A stretch of 64,000 nucleotides of DNA from Adineta vaga (Eukaryota; Rotifera). Positions 21,579-34,288 of this stretch are shown piece after piece. The position numbers and the translations under genes are program-made. Within the stretch, counting starts at the first letter, position 1; the number at the start of each line of letters is the position of its first letter. The stretch is taken from positions 2,108,001-2,172,000 of the forward strand of contig CP075497.1 in NCBI GenBank assembly GCA_021613535.1, in the 5' to 3' direction. Under the pieces are notes generated by a model. That model did no database searches and was not told where the DNA came from. It saw nothing but the letters and a program-made list of their open reading frames with translations.

Positions 21579-23630
21579 AACTTCTGTTTAAGCTGTTATA
21601 CTTTGATCTGGTGAAGAAAGGTAATATGAATGAATCGTTAAATGTTTACTGTCATATATATATATATATCGCATGTGCGCATAATGAATTGAGTAATTAT
21701 TGTCGCTAGACTGTTCATAGTACTTTTTGCAGTAGAAAAAAAAGGATGTACTTTTCTTGTAAAAAGTGCATCGACACGGTAGGGTGAGAAGAGGCATATA
21801 TTCTCTTTTCTATCTTTCTTTTCAAGCTGTGAACATCAGAAAAATACACAAAATTAATATGATGGAGTAAATCATGGATACTTTTTTTCCTTTTATTCTT
21901 TTGCACATTATGTATGTTTTGCGTTCTTTTTTTTGACTCTCGATGTACTATTCCACAAAAATAATATCATGCAATGAGTCATTTGTAATGAAAAGAGGTA
22001 TACTGCCCGATTAAGTTTAAAATAGAAATAATTCGTGTACGAAGTATTTACCAAGAATGAACTTGATGAATATTACAAATTTAATAATGTATATACAATG
22101 AGCAATAGTTTCAATTCATCATATTCTCAAGAACGTTTCAAGTTGTTTACATGCTCAATGGAACTTATAGTTATTGTGAGAAATACATATGAAAAGATTA
22201 GTTAATATAATTATACATTCCTTTTAGGAATCTTTCAGGAGATATTATCATAAGTGTTTTGGATTACAGAAATACTACATTTTATCGATAAAACGTAATG
22301 AAATAGTTTTTATTTAGCAAAAGAAACTTCTCTCATTTCCATTTTGATTTAAAAACAATTTTGTATCTCCGAATCTTGCACAATGTAAAAGACTTTGTTT
22401 TATTCTTAACGTTTTAACAAAAACCCCATCTACAGGAAGCAAACATAATATAATAGTCTTTTGAACCAAAAAGTTATCTTCTGGTAATTATCATTAAGCG
22501 AGATTGACACCGTTATCTTGTGATGCTTCTTTTGTAAAATTTTCTATGAAAATTGTTCATTTGTTCTATACGGTAGTGAATTTCGGTTAGACGAGGTAAT
22601 TATGATCTGATTGTATTGAAAAATTGTTCAACGTATTTCATACTTGTTAATACAATGTCAAATGAAATGAGCGGATATCGTCAAAGAATGTCTCTACAAA
22701 ATATGACTGTCTAAATAAATTTAGAAATATAGAAGTTGCTGATAACTGGATGAAAACAGAATTCATTTCGGGCGACTAGCGAGTCAACAAGAGAAGATAT
22801 GTTCCTTCTTGTTTAATTAGATCGCTATCGGTATTTTTGTCACTCCTTGTCTGATTTTATGACTTGATAATTGTGTTACTTGTTTGTAATATTTTTTGTC
22901 TCTCGTTCAGATCTAGGAGATGAGTATATATATATATATATATATCTTTGAGAAACATTTTATATTAGATCATTCTTCTTCTTCTACTAAGTCATGTAAT
23001 TACCATCGAATCCCTTCGATGTACGATTAATTGTGATTTCGTCTATATATTTACCACTGAATATGACATACAATGGTCTATTTGAATTCTTTCTGAAGTT
23101 ATAAAAGAAGAAAAAGATTTCATTTCCGACTGAATATCTTTGGGTCTACGGTTATAAAGGTATACGAGTCTAAGTGTCTAAGGCCGTATACATTTTTATC
23201 ATTAATCATCAATTAAAGTGACTCAGTGAATATAGTACTAGAATTATGTCTGGTCAGGGTCAAATGAAATTATTTGAATCATGAAAAATAATTTGGGCAT
23301 TGGTGAGTAGCACCACTTTGGTATATAAGAGGGACTGTCATTTACTAAATAAAATCAGTTGTTAGCTTTAGACCCGTATACCCAGGGTTCTGTGAAAAAG
23401 ATCATGGTCTCTTGTGATTTTGAATTCAGAAAGAATTCAAAAAGACCATAGAGTCAAATATGAGCTATCGAAAATAATAACGATCCTTTGAAAAAAGTTC
23501 TTGTCAATGCTCTTGGAACTTCGAATATTTTTGAAACTTTGTCGTTCGTGTTTTATCAAAGAAACTTACCCTAGGATTTTCATCGCTTTAACTTCACATG
23601 TTTATGCTTCGGTTGTTTATGAATAATTTG
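21579..23630. other. Gene-poor AT-rich stretch
   Basis: I see no gene on either strand. A (TA)n run lies at 22925-22945. Isolated short frames have no domain or splice support. Confidence 0.5.
22925..22945. repeat. (TA)n microsatellite
   Basis: About ten TA units inside a gene-poor stretch. Confidence 0.9.
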
Positions 23631-23639
23631 TTACAGAAA

Positions 23640-23945
23640 CACCTACGTTGAATTCAATGTCTGCTTACCAAATCAACAAAGCACATGCTGATCAATGGAT
23701 AGAATTTTATCAAATAAAATATAATTTGCCTGTATGTACAGATCGAACCTTCATTGATATATTCAATATTGGTACTGGAAATGCAGTATGACTTTTTGAC
23801 TTAGTTCAATCGATTAAAGAAAAACTTGACCGTCATGATCATGATGTGGCTGTTGTTTACACGAGTACAGACACCCATCATCTTGCGGGTAATGCTACCA
23901 AATTAAACGATATTGGTTTTTTCATACGTCATTTGATATGAAAAC
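23640..23945 (+). pseudogene. Degenerate coding remnant, family unknown
   Basis: One frame reads as normal protein for about 50 residues (NSMSAYQINKAHADQW, NLPVCTDRTFIDIFNIG), meets a TGA near 23788-23791, then continues in the same frame for about 45 more (LFDLVQSIKEKLDRHD, DVAVVYTSTDTHHLAG). Composition is protein-like on both sides of the stop, unlike the flanks. I do not recognise the family. An unseen intron or a sequencing error are alternatives to a pseudogene. Confidence 0.35.
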
Positions 23946-24489
23946 TTTACTAGATTCATTTTTCACTCATAATCAAACTTTTGTTATTAACAGTAATTAA
24001 TAAGATATGATGATATATAGTTTTTTTAAAGTAAATGTTTCAGAAATGATACCAAAACATGATCGAGTTGACTCTATAAGGTGAAGATGGGAGTGATAGA
24101 TGATATTTAAGCTCACGCCCTCAAGATGGTAACAAAGCACTACTTTTACAAAATCTTCAAATAAGATATTACATGTTGAAAGTTATATATTCATAGACAG
24201 CGCAAATATTTTCAAGTAATTAATTTCTTTTAGCAGTAGTTATTTGATCAAACGAAAAGCAAAACTTACTATAGCTGTAGTATAGTGTTTTTTGAAGAAG
24301 GATGAAGTCTCTATTTTTTAATACAAAAAATGCAGCATATTCAATTTTTGAAAAGAAGCTTATCATTTAATAGTATTTCATTTTTATGAAATTCTCTTAT
24401 TAGTCACCGGCTCTCATACTTCTATACTTTCTTTCTTTACTTTCTAGAACAATACTTTATCGCTCTTCTCTACCCAGCTCGGACAATCC

Positions 24490-25130
24490 GGTGTGGAAAC
24501 GGTCGATCCTGAAGAATTTTGAGTTTTCAGTGGAAGCATTTATCTCGTTCCAGTCGAAACTGACAGAAATCTGTCAAACAGACAGTCGGATACGATCTCA
24601 GATTCCTGGCAATTTCCTTCGTCAACTATGTGATGATATATCTGTGTATATGTGTGTGTTCATTCTCTTGTCTTTAAATCGACACCTTGTTACTTAATTA
24701 TGTGTAAAGAAAAATCAACTGTAAGTAGTGAACTGATTATAGTGTTGATAAATGTTTCCTTTTTCTTGGTAGATAATGAATTTTCATTATTCTAGTGATT
24801 ACTCTTTGAATGATGGATGTAAGTAAAAGTTGTAAATTCTTTTTGGTGACATTTATTCTATTTGTTCTGGGATGAAATCAGACGAACTGATGCAAAAAAT
24901 TTACCAGAAATCATTGAACATTTACAAATACTCTCATCACAACACGACATTGATCTTCAAGAAAAAGATAATATTGTTGAGTTAAGTTGTAGTATAATTG
25001 AAAAGAGAAAATGCTGCCCTAAACGAACAATTGAAACAGTCAAAAAGAAATCTTCAATATCTAATGATACAGTTTATCACCAGTGAGCAACGCGGTGTTC
25101 ATATCTTCGAATGTGGAACTGGTTCTCAAT
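24490..25130 (+). pseudogene. Degenerate coiled-coil-like coding remnant
   Basis: Protein-like text appears in two blocks. Block one (about 24520-24650) includes SVEAFISFQSKLTEI and IPGNFLRQLCDDI. Block two (about 24880-25115) starts DAKNLPEIIEHLQIL and DLQEKDNIVELS, then changes frame near 25005 to continue as KRENAALNEQLKQSKRN and LQYLMIQF, a heptad-like helix. The needed frame change and the lack of clean flanking exons suggest a decayed gene. The helical part resembles generic coiled coils; no family is assigned. Confidence 0.35.
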
Positions 25131-25752
25131 GATATTTGGCTTCTATTTCTATGTTGTTAATAACAAATGTTACTGGAAGTAAATATTCTCGATTTTTTCC
25201 AGAATATTTTGATCATTCTTACGAACGCTTCATCGTCTGTTTTTGTTCATGGTGTTCTTATTATTTTTTTTGTAATTTTGTATAAGATTTGTGTGTTAAA
25301 GAAATAGAATGTATTATATTATGTATACCAGAATCGGTACCAAGGATAATCTATGACCATCAATTTCATACATTGATTCTCAAACTGATCAACAGTTTTG
25401 GAATTACGTATTTAATGGGTATAAAAACATATCTGTTAAACTTATAATAAGGAATATTGAAACTAAATCGTCATCTGTGATTTTATTATGTATACTTTTT
25501 TTTCTTGCTTTCAAAATTTACTTTTAATGAGCAACAGAGATTTCTGAAGATTTATTCCGTTGACTATTTATCGTACATCAATTTAATTCATTTTTGAACA
25601 CACAAACCCTATAATTTTCACATATCGTTTTCTTTATTAAAGACTTAAACACATACACACACTTTCTCTGCTTTATTCTTATCAAGTTATACCTATAAAT
25701 ACAATCCGAAACCAAAACTATCAAGGAAAAAAGTTATCAAAAAATAAGTGAA

Positions 25753-27045
25753 CTACCAATCTAGTGGATCTACTAAACTTTCTTGATCTTCTCTAGAAAG
25801 ATAAAATTGATTATACCATCGACGCATTTTCAATATGGGACCATCATTTTTCACAAGAAATGGTGCCCGTTTAAAGACCTAAAATGAGAAAACCAATCAT
25901 TCTTTTCGCTCTCTCCAAGTGCTTACTTTATTTTCCCAAACAATAATATCTCGCTGCCATTGTGCAATCCAATTTCCAATAACATACCAATTTAAAAATC
26001 TTGGCATTTTCATTTCTACGTAAGCACGAAATTCGACATCTAATTCCGTAAAACTCGTTGGTGTATGTGTATGAAATAAATAAATTCTTCCAAAATCAAC
26101 ATCAAAACGAAATAGAGTTATACCAGCAGGACCATAAAACGTAATTGAAGCATTTGCTTTCGTTGATTCATAACTTTTTCCAAATAATTTTATCATAGCT
26201 GTATCATAGAAATAAGCGATATACGGTTTTTCTTGATCAAACACTAAGGATGCTTGGTGATTAACAAATACATATGGAACACGCCATTCAGTCCATGGAA
26301 TTAACATCTGACCATGTAATGGTTGAAAATGTTGAAAATCAGCAGCATTTTCAGCAAATTCTTGTAAATGCATTTGAATATTTGGATAACGATAAACACC
26401 ACGAAATTCAAATTTATCACCATTTAATTCGTCAATCTCGATAGCATCATAATGCGGTGATTCATTCAATGGATGATACCAAATCATAATCATACCATAA
26501 CGTTCAACACATGGATAAGCTTGCATTTTAGCCTTAAAGAACAATTAAGTCTTTTACACAATACAATTGATTGATTTATTCTTTACCTTCTCAGGTATCT
26601 TTCCATCGACATATGGAAGTTTTGTACAACGTCCAGTTTCACCATTGAATTCCCATAGATGAAAAGGACATTGAATACAATTTGTACCAGGCATAACACG
26701 TCCACCAAATGCTAAATTTGCTCCCATATGAACGCAAAATGCATCGAGAACATAGACTTGATTATGTTCATCATCTGATCGAAAAATGACCATTTCTCTT
26801 CCAAGTATAAATGCATGTTTTACTTGTCCACGTTGATTCACTTCATCGGAATCACAAATACGATACCAACCACATGGATATTGACGTGGATATGTTTGAC
26901 TTCGATCTACACCTCGACGAGCTTTACGAGTAGTTATCTTCGATTTTCTCCATCGTTGAATATAAAAAAATATAAAAATGATTGGAAGGACAAACCAATA
27001 GAGAGAAAATAATTTTCCCACAATTTCTATGTTAAGAAAACTCAT
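25753..27045 (-). CDS. DAF-36/nvd: Cholesterol 7-desaturase, Rieske oxygenase (DAF-36/Neverland)
   Basis: Three exons (27045-26587, 26532-25927, 25878-25753) join in frame to 396 residues. Residues about 12-30 form an N-terminal membrane segment. The Rieske [2Fe-2S] domain has the two ligand pairs CVHMGANLAFGGR and CIQCPFHLWEF. The catalytic domain carries the mononuclear-iron motif ENAADFQHFQPLHG with the D-x2-H-x4-H pattern. This family converts cholesterol to 7-dehydrocholesterol in the ER, the first step towards ecdysteroids in arthropods and dafachronic acids in nematodes. The last exon encodes a short basic and aromatic tail (RRWYNQFYLSRE). All diagnostic residues are present and the frame is open throughout, so it looks active. 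Which steroid it serves in this animal is unknown. Confidence 0.93.
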
Positions 27046-27744
27046 CTAAAAGACCATAAGATTTCTAAATATTTTTCTGAGAAAAAAAAAGATCGTGACT
27101 TAAAACATGCTTTTTTTATCTTTTTCTTTTTGTCAACTTTGAATATTTGTGCTCATTTTTATTTGGTATTACTTACCGACGTTTCTTCGTGCTTGAGTGA
27201 CGTTATATGTGTACATAGGTTTGTTTCGGTTGCATTGGCAAAAAGAGCACACAAACGTCTCCGACAATAAAATCATTTTCTTTTTGCTCTGTGTATTATA
27301 ACCATAAGCAACGTAGAGATTTTTTCTTTCTTTCTCTCTTCGATTTATGTGAACTGATTGAGAAATATTCAAAGAACGTTTAAATAGGTGAAAGTACTCA
27401 ATATGTCGATACGATCAATTGACACAAAAATAAATCAACGAAATGAGAAGAAATGTATTATCATTAAGTCTTGCACATAAACAACAAAAGCACATTTTTT
27501 TCCGTATACTTTGCAATATTTGTTCTTTGTAAATGAAAATCTAATGACAAATTCACCATCTGCTCATTTTTCTTATCTAATTCTCTGTAAATTACATAAA
27601 CGTAAAACGTTTTATTTTGAAAATTCAAAACACAATTGTCTTTGTTCTTCTCTCTATCTTTCGTATATACACAAAACACGTGTTTGATTCGTTCGTTTAT
27701 TTAACATATTTACATTTTTCCTTCAACTTGAATTCATATTTTAA
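27046..27744. other. Divergent intergenic region
   Basis: This separates the minus-strand desaturase from the plus-strand B-box gene and should hold both promoters. Short minus-strand frames at 27169-27679 lack domain support. Confidence 0.5.
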
Positions 27745-29447
27745 ATGTCCTTAGAAACGTCGATATTTTCATCATCTCAATTAAATCGTCGATCAGCAAA
27801 ACGTTTTCGTCCATTAATACAATGTAATCATATAAATAATCAAACGAAGGAACAATGTTCAGCTGATGGCTTTATGGAATGTGTTCATTGTGACAAAATT
27901 TGTTGTCTTTTTCATATAACACAACATCAAGATGAATTAAAGCAAATTCGAGATCAACTTGTCGAGGTTAAAATCTTGTTCAGATCAATTTTGTTGTTTT
28001 GATTTCGATCTTTTTTTTAGGAAGCAAGTGAAACTTATTTAACATTAAGTGAAATGCAAGTAACAGACACACGAGAACAACTTCAAGAGAATTTAATTCT
28101 ATGGAAAAAACGAATGTTCAATAAAATTGAACGAATTCATCATCAACTTCTTGGTAAAGTAAAATGTGAACTTTTTGTTTTTCTAATCAAATTTTTCTTT
28201 AGATGACGTTGAACAATCATTTATTAAAGTCAATTCAGAATTTGAATTAAAAAAGAAGAATTTAATTCATGATTTTGATGAAAATATTTCCACCAAACTT
28301 GAACGTCTTTCATTAAAATATGATTTTTATCCACATGAACTTGATGATTTAAAAATGTCGTTAAATGAAATGTTTAGTCGAATACGTGATGCACGAACAT
28401 CAATTATAAATATTGATTTTGGTAATGGAAATCCATGTTTATTAGATGATGATGAATCATTTGAGTATGAAAATAATATTGAATCACCAAAAATTATTAT
28501 TCAAACAAAACCTGATATTGAACGAATTCTTAACGGATCGTATCTTCGACAATTTCAACTTGAAAATGACAATTCAACCAATCATATTCCAATTCTATAT
28601 GATACATCAAATAAACATGTAAATCTTTCTTTCTTATCGAAAAGAAAAAACCTTTGAATTCTTTAGTTATTGGTTTGTAATTATGAAAATAATACTTTGG
28701 AATTATACAATCATGAAGAACGTATTGGTGGTGGATTTTGGCCAAAAGATTCGTCAGGAATTACATGTATCAAATGGTGTTCATATTTAAATACATTTCT
28801 TGTTCTATGTTCACAATCTCTCTATGCATTGAATTGTTCTCAGCAACCATTTAATATTCATATCATTACACAAGTAAATCAAATAAATTTTTTCGTTTTT
28901 TAGAAATTCTCTTATTTAGATCACATCAATTGATGGTAATCCAATGAAATATTTGACTTTAAATAATGATTTGATGTTAATTAAACATGGTAATGGTTTA
29001 TTTATTGATAAATATTCATTAAAATCAATGGAATTACTAAAACGTTGGTCAAAAACGGACTTTTATCCGAATGATGAAAGTTTAGTCGATATTCATCGTT
29101 TAGAATTTTCATCGAATTTTTATCTCGTTATGAATGTTGAAATCAATGATGAAACAAATGTTTTAGATTTATTTATCTTTCCAACTCTTCAACATATTCG
29201 TCGATTAGAAAATTGTTATTTTATTCTTTATTTACCATTAAATAACTATTGGATTATCAAACAAATCAATGACAGTAATCAACATGATTTATGTCTTTTA
29301 GATCAAAATGGACAAATCAATCGTTTAAATATCACTGAAAGTGAAAATATCATTGGAATGCGTTTCTTTGGTAAACAATATTTCTTAGTTCTTCATCAAA
29401 TTGAAAATTCTATTCAAATACAATTGTTTCATATTGATAAATTCTAA
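27745..29447 (+). CDS. B-box-like zinc-finger and coiled-coil protein, TRIM-like, with possible beta-propeller C-terminus
   Basis: Five exons (27745-27966, 28021-28153, 28203-28618, 28667-28873, 28920-29447) join in frame to 501 residues. Near residues 27-60 lies a Cys/His cluster (QCNHINNQTKEQCSADG, CVHCDKICCLFHITQH) spaced like a B-box zinc finger. A long helical stretch full of Glu, Lys, Leu and Gln follows to about residue 200. The C-terminal half shows repeated short hydrophobic strands (CIKWCSYLNTFLVLC, FYLVMNVEIN, YWIIKQIN), which fits a degenerate beta-propeller like those of TRIM-NHL proteins. There is no RING domain before the B-box, so ubiquitin-ligase activity is not implied. No ortholog with a known role is recognised. 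Confidence 0.75.
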
Positions 29448-30052
29448 ATAATTCGTTTTATGTGTATTGAAAGATTTGTTAAATAAAGAAAGAAAGAAAA
29501 TGATTCATCAATTGTAATCAGAAAGAACAAATGTATGAGATTAAATTTCAATTGAATTGATAAGAAGAAAACAAATCGATGTGTCTGTTTCGATTCTCAT
29601 CAGAAAGAAAACACACACACACACACACACGTATTTCTTCATTTTTATCGACAAATATAAGCTTGTTAATAAAATTTTTGATTTTCATAGGCACTAGTCG
29701 TGTGTGTTGATTAAAAATAAAGCTTATCACGCAAAGAAAATAAGTAGAAACGACCGTATGGCAAGAAAAAATGTCGCCTTTTTTCTTCTTTCACAGACAT
29801 TGCCGTTATATTTTTATCAAATTTTCTTTCGAAAAATCCAATCGGTTCAGTTTTCTAGTTTGAAAATTCATCGAGAAAACGTTATCGAGGTCACTGGAAG
29901 AGCTACATTCATTTTTCTTTACATATTCAGACGTGTTTTTTTTCTCTCTCTCTTTCTCTCTCGTGTTTATATTATTTTAGATCGTGTGTTTAAAAGTGTT
30001 CTACTAACATAAATTCGTTAGTCAGTTAAACGAACAATAAGTTATCCTAACA
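29448..30052. other. Intergenic with a CA microsatellite
   Basis: This holds the B-box gene 3' flank (AATAAA near 29482), a (CA)n run at 29610-29630 and the tetraspanin 5' flank with T-rich tracts. No gene is seen. Confidence 0.55.
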
Positions 30053-30848
30053 ATGCGTTCAAATAAGCTTTTGTTTCTAATCTTTTTGGTCTTATATTTC
30101 ATCGCTGGTTTATCACTTTTGATTGCCGGTAGTGTTGCTCATCGACAAGCAACACATTGTAAGTTTAATAAATCTTTTCAAATTGATTTCTTTATGTTTT
30201 TTTTTCAAAAATTAGTTTCAAATATTACTGGTTATTCATTAATGTCTAGTGCTGGTTTTGTCATTGCATTAGGTGTTATTATTCTTTTACTTACGGCAGT
30301 TGGTAAATGAGAGATTTTTTTCTTCTTCTTTAAATCAAATAACGTTTTCTTTGTTGCTAGGTTTTCTTGGAGCATATAAGAATCGTTTGAGTTTATTAAA
30401 AGTCTTTATTGGCTCATTAATAATTATTCTCTTACTTCAATTAATTGCTTCAATCGTTGCATTTACACTTCGAAATAAAGCAGAAGATCAATTACGTACA
30501 AAATTACTTAAAACATTACCAACATACGAATCAGATTCATTAGTTCGACGAGAATGGGATCGTTTACAACAAGATTGGAAATGTTGTGGTGTAAATAATG
30601 CAACAGATTGGAAAGATTTTACTAGTAGAAATGATCCTCCAAACTCATGTTGTTCCGATAATGATTGTAACAAGCCAGATTCAGTTAAATTCATCAAAGG
30701 TTGTTATGATTCAGCATTAAATATCTTCTTCAAATATTCCAAATCATTAGGTGTTGTTACACTCTTCTTTTTTATTGTCGAAATTGCTGGTTTAGTCTTA
30801 GGAATTCATCTTCTTCGCGATTTAAAGAATAATTATGGAAGTGTTTAA
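30053..30848 (+). CDS. Tetraspanin
   Basis: Exons 30053-30158, 30216-30302 and 30361-30848 join in frame to 226 residues. Four membrane segments are visible: about residues 5-26, 45-64, 75-98 and 195-216. The large extracellular loop lies between the third and fourth and holds the hallmark CCG (WKCCGVNNATDWKDF), SCC and a later Cys (KGCYDS), making the usual disulfide set. Tetraspanins organise membrane microdomains with integrins and other partners. The polar NxxG-like turn GAYKNRLSLL follows TM2 as usual. Which tetraspanin subfamily is not clear from the sequence. The short cytoplasmic tail ends LKNNYGSV. Confidence 0.93.
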
Positions 30849-31235
30849 ATCGACATTTCTTTTGACATACACTTACACTTTTTTCTTTGTTGTCTTGTTC
30901 ACATTTTATTTAACATTCTCTTCTTCATCTTTGTTGTTGTTTTCTTATTTTATCAAGAAATTTAGTAAACATCATATTTCAGCAGATTTATATTTAGTTC
31001 ATTTATTAATATTGAGAAAACAAATGGGAATTAGTCAACGTTATCGCGATAGTAATAAATGTTCTCAATAATGAAAGAAAAAAAACAAATGTTATGATAA
31101 TCAGAAATTTGATAGAAAATATTTGAAATTTATATGATGTAATATTTCACCTGCATTCACCTTGAATAGATAATTAATGTTGACATTTACTTTCTCATCA
31201 TTATTCTTCATTGGTTAAGATGAATTCATCTATTG

Positions 31236-31493
31236 TCACGTAAAGAAAAGACCTTTGAAAATCCAATCAAAAAATCTTTCCCATGAAGTTTTGTTTGGTT
31301 TGAAAGCAATAGAAAGAATTGTATAATAAAATATCAAACTAACAATCAAGACAATAAAGAATAAGATCATTAAACGAATTAGAATCAAAAGAAGATTATT
31401 GATAGAGATTAATAATCGAGATGGTAATGGAAATTCTTTTTCTTTCTTATCAAATATTGAATTTGAAGAATCTGATCGAATGATTTTGTTCAT
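31236..31493 (-). CDS. Possible small single-pass membrane protein, 85 aa
   Basis: A single exon from an ATG at 31493. A polar N-terminus with an acidic/basic mix (DKKEKEFPLP) precedes one long hydrophobic segment (about residues 28-62) and a short basic aromatic tail (SWERFFDWIFKG). I recognise no family. Support is only the open frame, its protein-like composition and its location in an otherwise empty gap downstream of the tetraspanin. Confidence 0.4.
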   Translation of the reverse strand: MNKIIRSDSSNSIFDKKEKEFPLPSRLLISINNLLLILIRLMILFFIVLIVSLIFYYTILSIAFKPNKTSWERFFDWIFKGLFFT

Positions 31494-34288
31494 TGTTTAA
31501 GAACGGAAAATTTTTGTTGATTATTTAAGCGCTTTATAATATCTTGTCATGTTTTGAGTATTTAGTTTGAAATTTAATCATGTACAATCGAACATGTCGA
31601 AGGTGATTTCCTGATTTTGATCTAATGATGGAATTTGATTATTATTATGTCATTTAAAATTCTTTTTTTTTCCTTCTGTTTGAATATTGAACATAAATAT
31701 AAGAAGTTTTATTCTAATAAACTTCAAATAATCAATAATGTATATTCTCTGCGTATGTTAATCAATTTTTTTCGAAGTTAAACAAGATATTTTTATGATC
31801 TTCTCAATGTCTGAATGATAATCATGAGAAGATTGTATACAATTCACATTTGCATTGTCATTCTTTCTTTTTTTTGTCAGAACAAGGTCTTGTCAAATGA
31901 CGATAAGTTCAACTCGTCTGTTTTTCTTTTGATTGATTGCTCTCAGCTGTTAACTGAATGAGGACTAAAGTGGGTCACTGAATCTCGAACAGTCTCGTTT
32001 ACTGTATATCAACGCCGATAGGATGATTCAGATAATTGAGTCAACTCATAGAAGTGTTGAGTAGACAAATGAGATGGTACCACTTTTAGGTACTTTCGTT
32101 CTTCTTCTTATGTAAACACAAAAGTAGTCGTTGTCGACATAGTTATCGTTGATCCATTGTTTCTTAAAGCGAATGAATGAAAATTGATCTGAAATATTTG
32201 AACAGCTAGATGAATTTCTCAGAATGTAAAGAAAAGAAAAGATGATGATGTAAAACTACAAGACTTAGTTACTACTGCCATCATAGGATTTCACTTTCTC
32301 TTCTTCTTCTTCTTCTTCTTCTTCCCACTCTTTTCTATACACATAGGAGAGAACGGAGAAGAAGAGAGAGAGAAAGAAGTATGTAATATTCTTTCTCAGA
32401 TTGCAGCAGATGAAGGTTGATAATGAACAATCATCAGCCAGTAAAAGTAAAGGTAGTTGAACAATAATACAAAAGAGAAAAGAAGAGAAGAGATTTCGTT
32501 TTTATGTAAATACATCGGTTATGATGATGATGGTAACGGGTGTGTGATTCTTTTTCATCAGAAGAATTGCCTGTCTCAAGTAACGTTTTCTCGCTCTTAT
32601 TCGCATGTGTACATACAAATGCCGAATAAAATCAGCAACTCTCTTTTTCTTTCTGAAAGGATATGCTAATGTACTTATTGATCAGACAAGAGGGGCTGTA
32701 GGCTTAGATAGTTCTTATACACACTTTAAAGCTTACGTATTGTCATCAAGTAAAAGAATATTTTCTTCACTCTCTCTCTCTCTCAACGTTTTTCTTTATT
32801 ATACCAACTCGATCTAATATTTGATAGAATATACATGTATCTACCATCTATTCAGAGATAAGCCGAAAAGTTATTTATGACTTAACTTATGTGGATTTCA
32901 GCAAATTGTCTTTCGTTGGCTATCATCAACCTTTCTTTTCTTTTTATTTGTCAAAACCGCAGGCAACAACGTTTTTTTTCATCATATCGTTTTTACTTTT
33001 CAAGAATGTGTTGTTCTCTTTTTTTTTTCATCGTATGCTCGGTTTGTTGCATCTTACAAATATACACGCATCTCATCATCGATCTCATCAAGAGAAGCGA
33101 AAGAGAGAGAAAGAGAGAACATACACGTTCGACAAGTGAAAGCAAAAGAGACCGCTTGAAATTTTATTCTCTCTCTCTCCTTTCCTTCTTTTGTGTGGCG
33201 AAAAAAAAACGTAAAGAGAATTTCGATTCTTCTATACACATCATACATCTGAAATCAGTCTAAGTGTCCGTTGTGCTTCATCATCAACGTCCATTGATGT
33301 AAGAAAAAAACCACACACACATACACACACACGAACAAACAGCAAAGATATTAAACTGATGGCTCATCTGACCATCGTAACAAAAAGGTATTGTCCATTT
33401 TGACGTGTGTTTTGTGATTTAACGTAAATAATTTATTTCACGCAACTCTTCTTTGATAGGTATTTCCGATAGTGTGACGAGTATTTTCTTTTACTATCAT
33501 CTTTCTTTTTCTTTCTTTCTCTCTCTCTCTCTTCTCGTTAGATTTTATTCCTATTACTTGCCAATGTTTCGGAGCAGAACGATGAAAAATGCGTTCCATA
33601 ATTATTCCTCATTGCAGAGAAAACTCAAGGTTTCTCTTTCTCGTTTTTTTTTCTTCTTCTTTACGTAAGTTGATTAAATAGAATAAAGACTTGTTGGGAC
33701 ACAGTGCTATAACATACTTTTATGTTTAATAAGACAGTTGAATCGACCAGTAAGTCAATTCTTTTTTTCTCTCTCTTCTATTCACTCTGTTTCAGATATT
33801 CTTATAATGAATTACATCATCTCGAAACAAATGTAAATAGATAGGCATCAAATTACTTGATTAGACTGTCCTTGAAAATGACTTATTCAATTTTCTTCTT
33901 TGAGGAAATGAAGAAGAGGCAATCTGTCAGTCATCTACTAAGATTGAGTAAAAAGTAAAAAAATATTATGACGGCAAGACACAGGTGTAATCATCCTTGA
34001 ACAAAAGAAAGAAAGCTAATGAAACTGAAAATGCAATTTACCTCTTGAGAAACGATAGGCTAAAAACGACGTAGATGAGTGTAGTATTACTTAAATGTTT
34101 ACAAAACAGTTTTCGACAATCTGCAAGAGCAATTGAAAATGTTCTCTTATTCTTTCTATCTTTTCATTCGAATTTGACCGCCATTCATTAATTGTTGAAA
34201 CTATGACGAAAAAAAAACAAAATAGAGATGCAATTGTTAGAAGGCAATATAAACACCAACATATTGCCTAGATGACATACGTAAAAGA
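31494..34288. other. Intergenic region upstream of FOXJ1-like gene
   Basis: About 2.8 kb without a supportable gene. It contains a (TTC)n run at 32299-32325, GA/CT tracts near 32350-32380, 32770 and 33100-33180, and CA runs near 33315. Frames at 32457-33668 read as biased Ser/Phe text. Confidence 0.5.
32299..32325. repeat. (TTC)n microsatellite
   Basis: About nine TTC units in the FOXJ1 upstream region. Confidence 0.85.

Noticed and set aside
32457-33668. Chain of plus-strand frames upstream of FOXJ1
   Set aside because: Low-complexity translations of CT and GA tracts; no protein-like composition.
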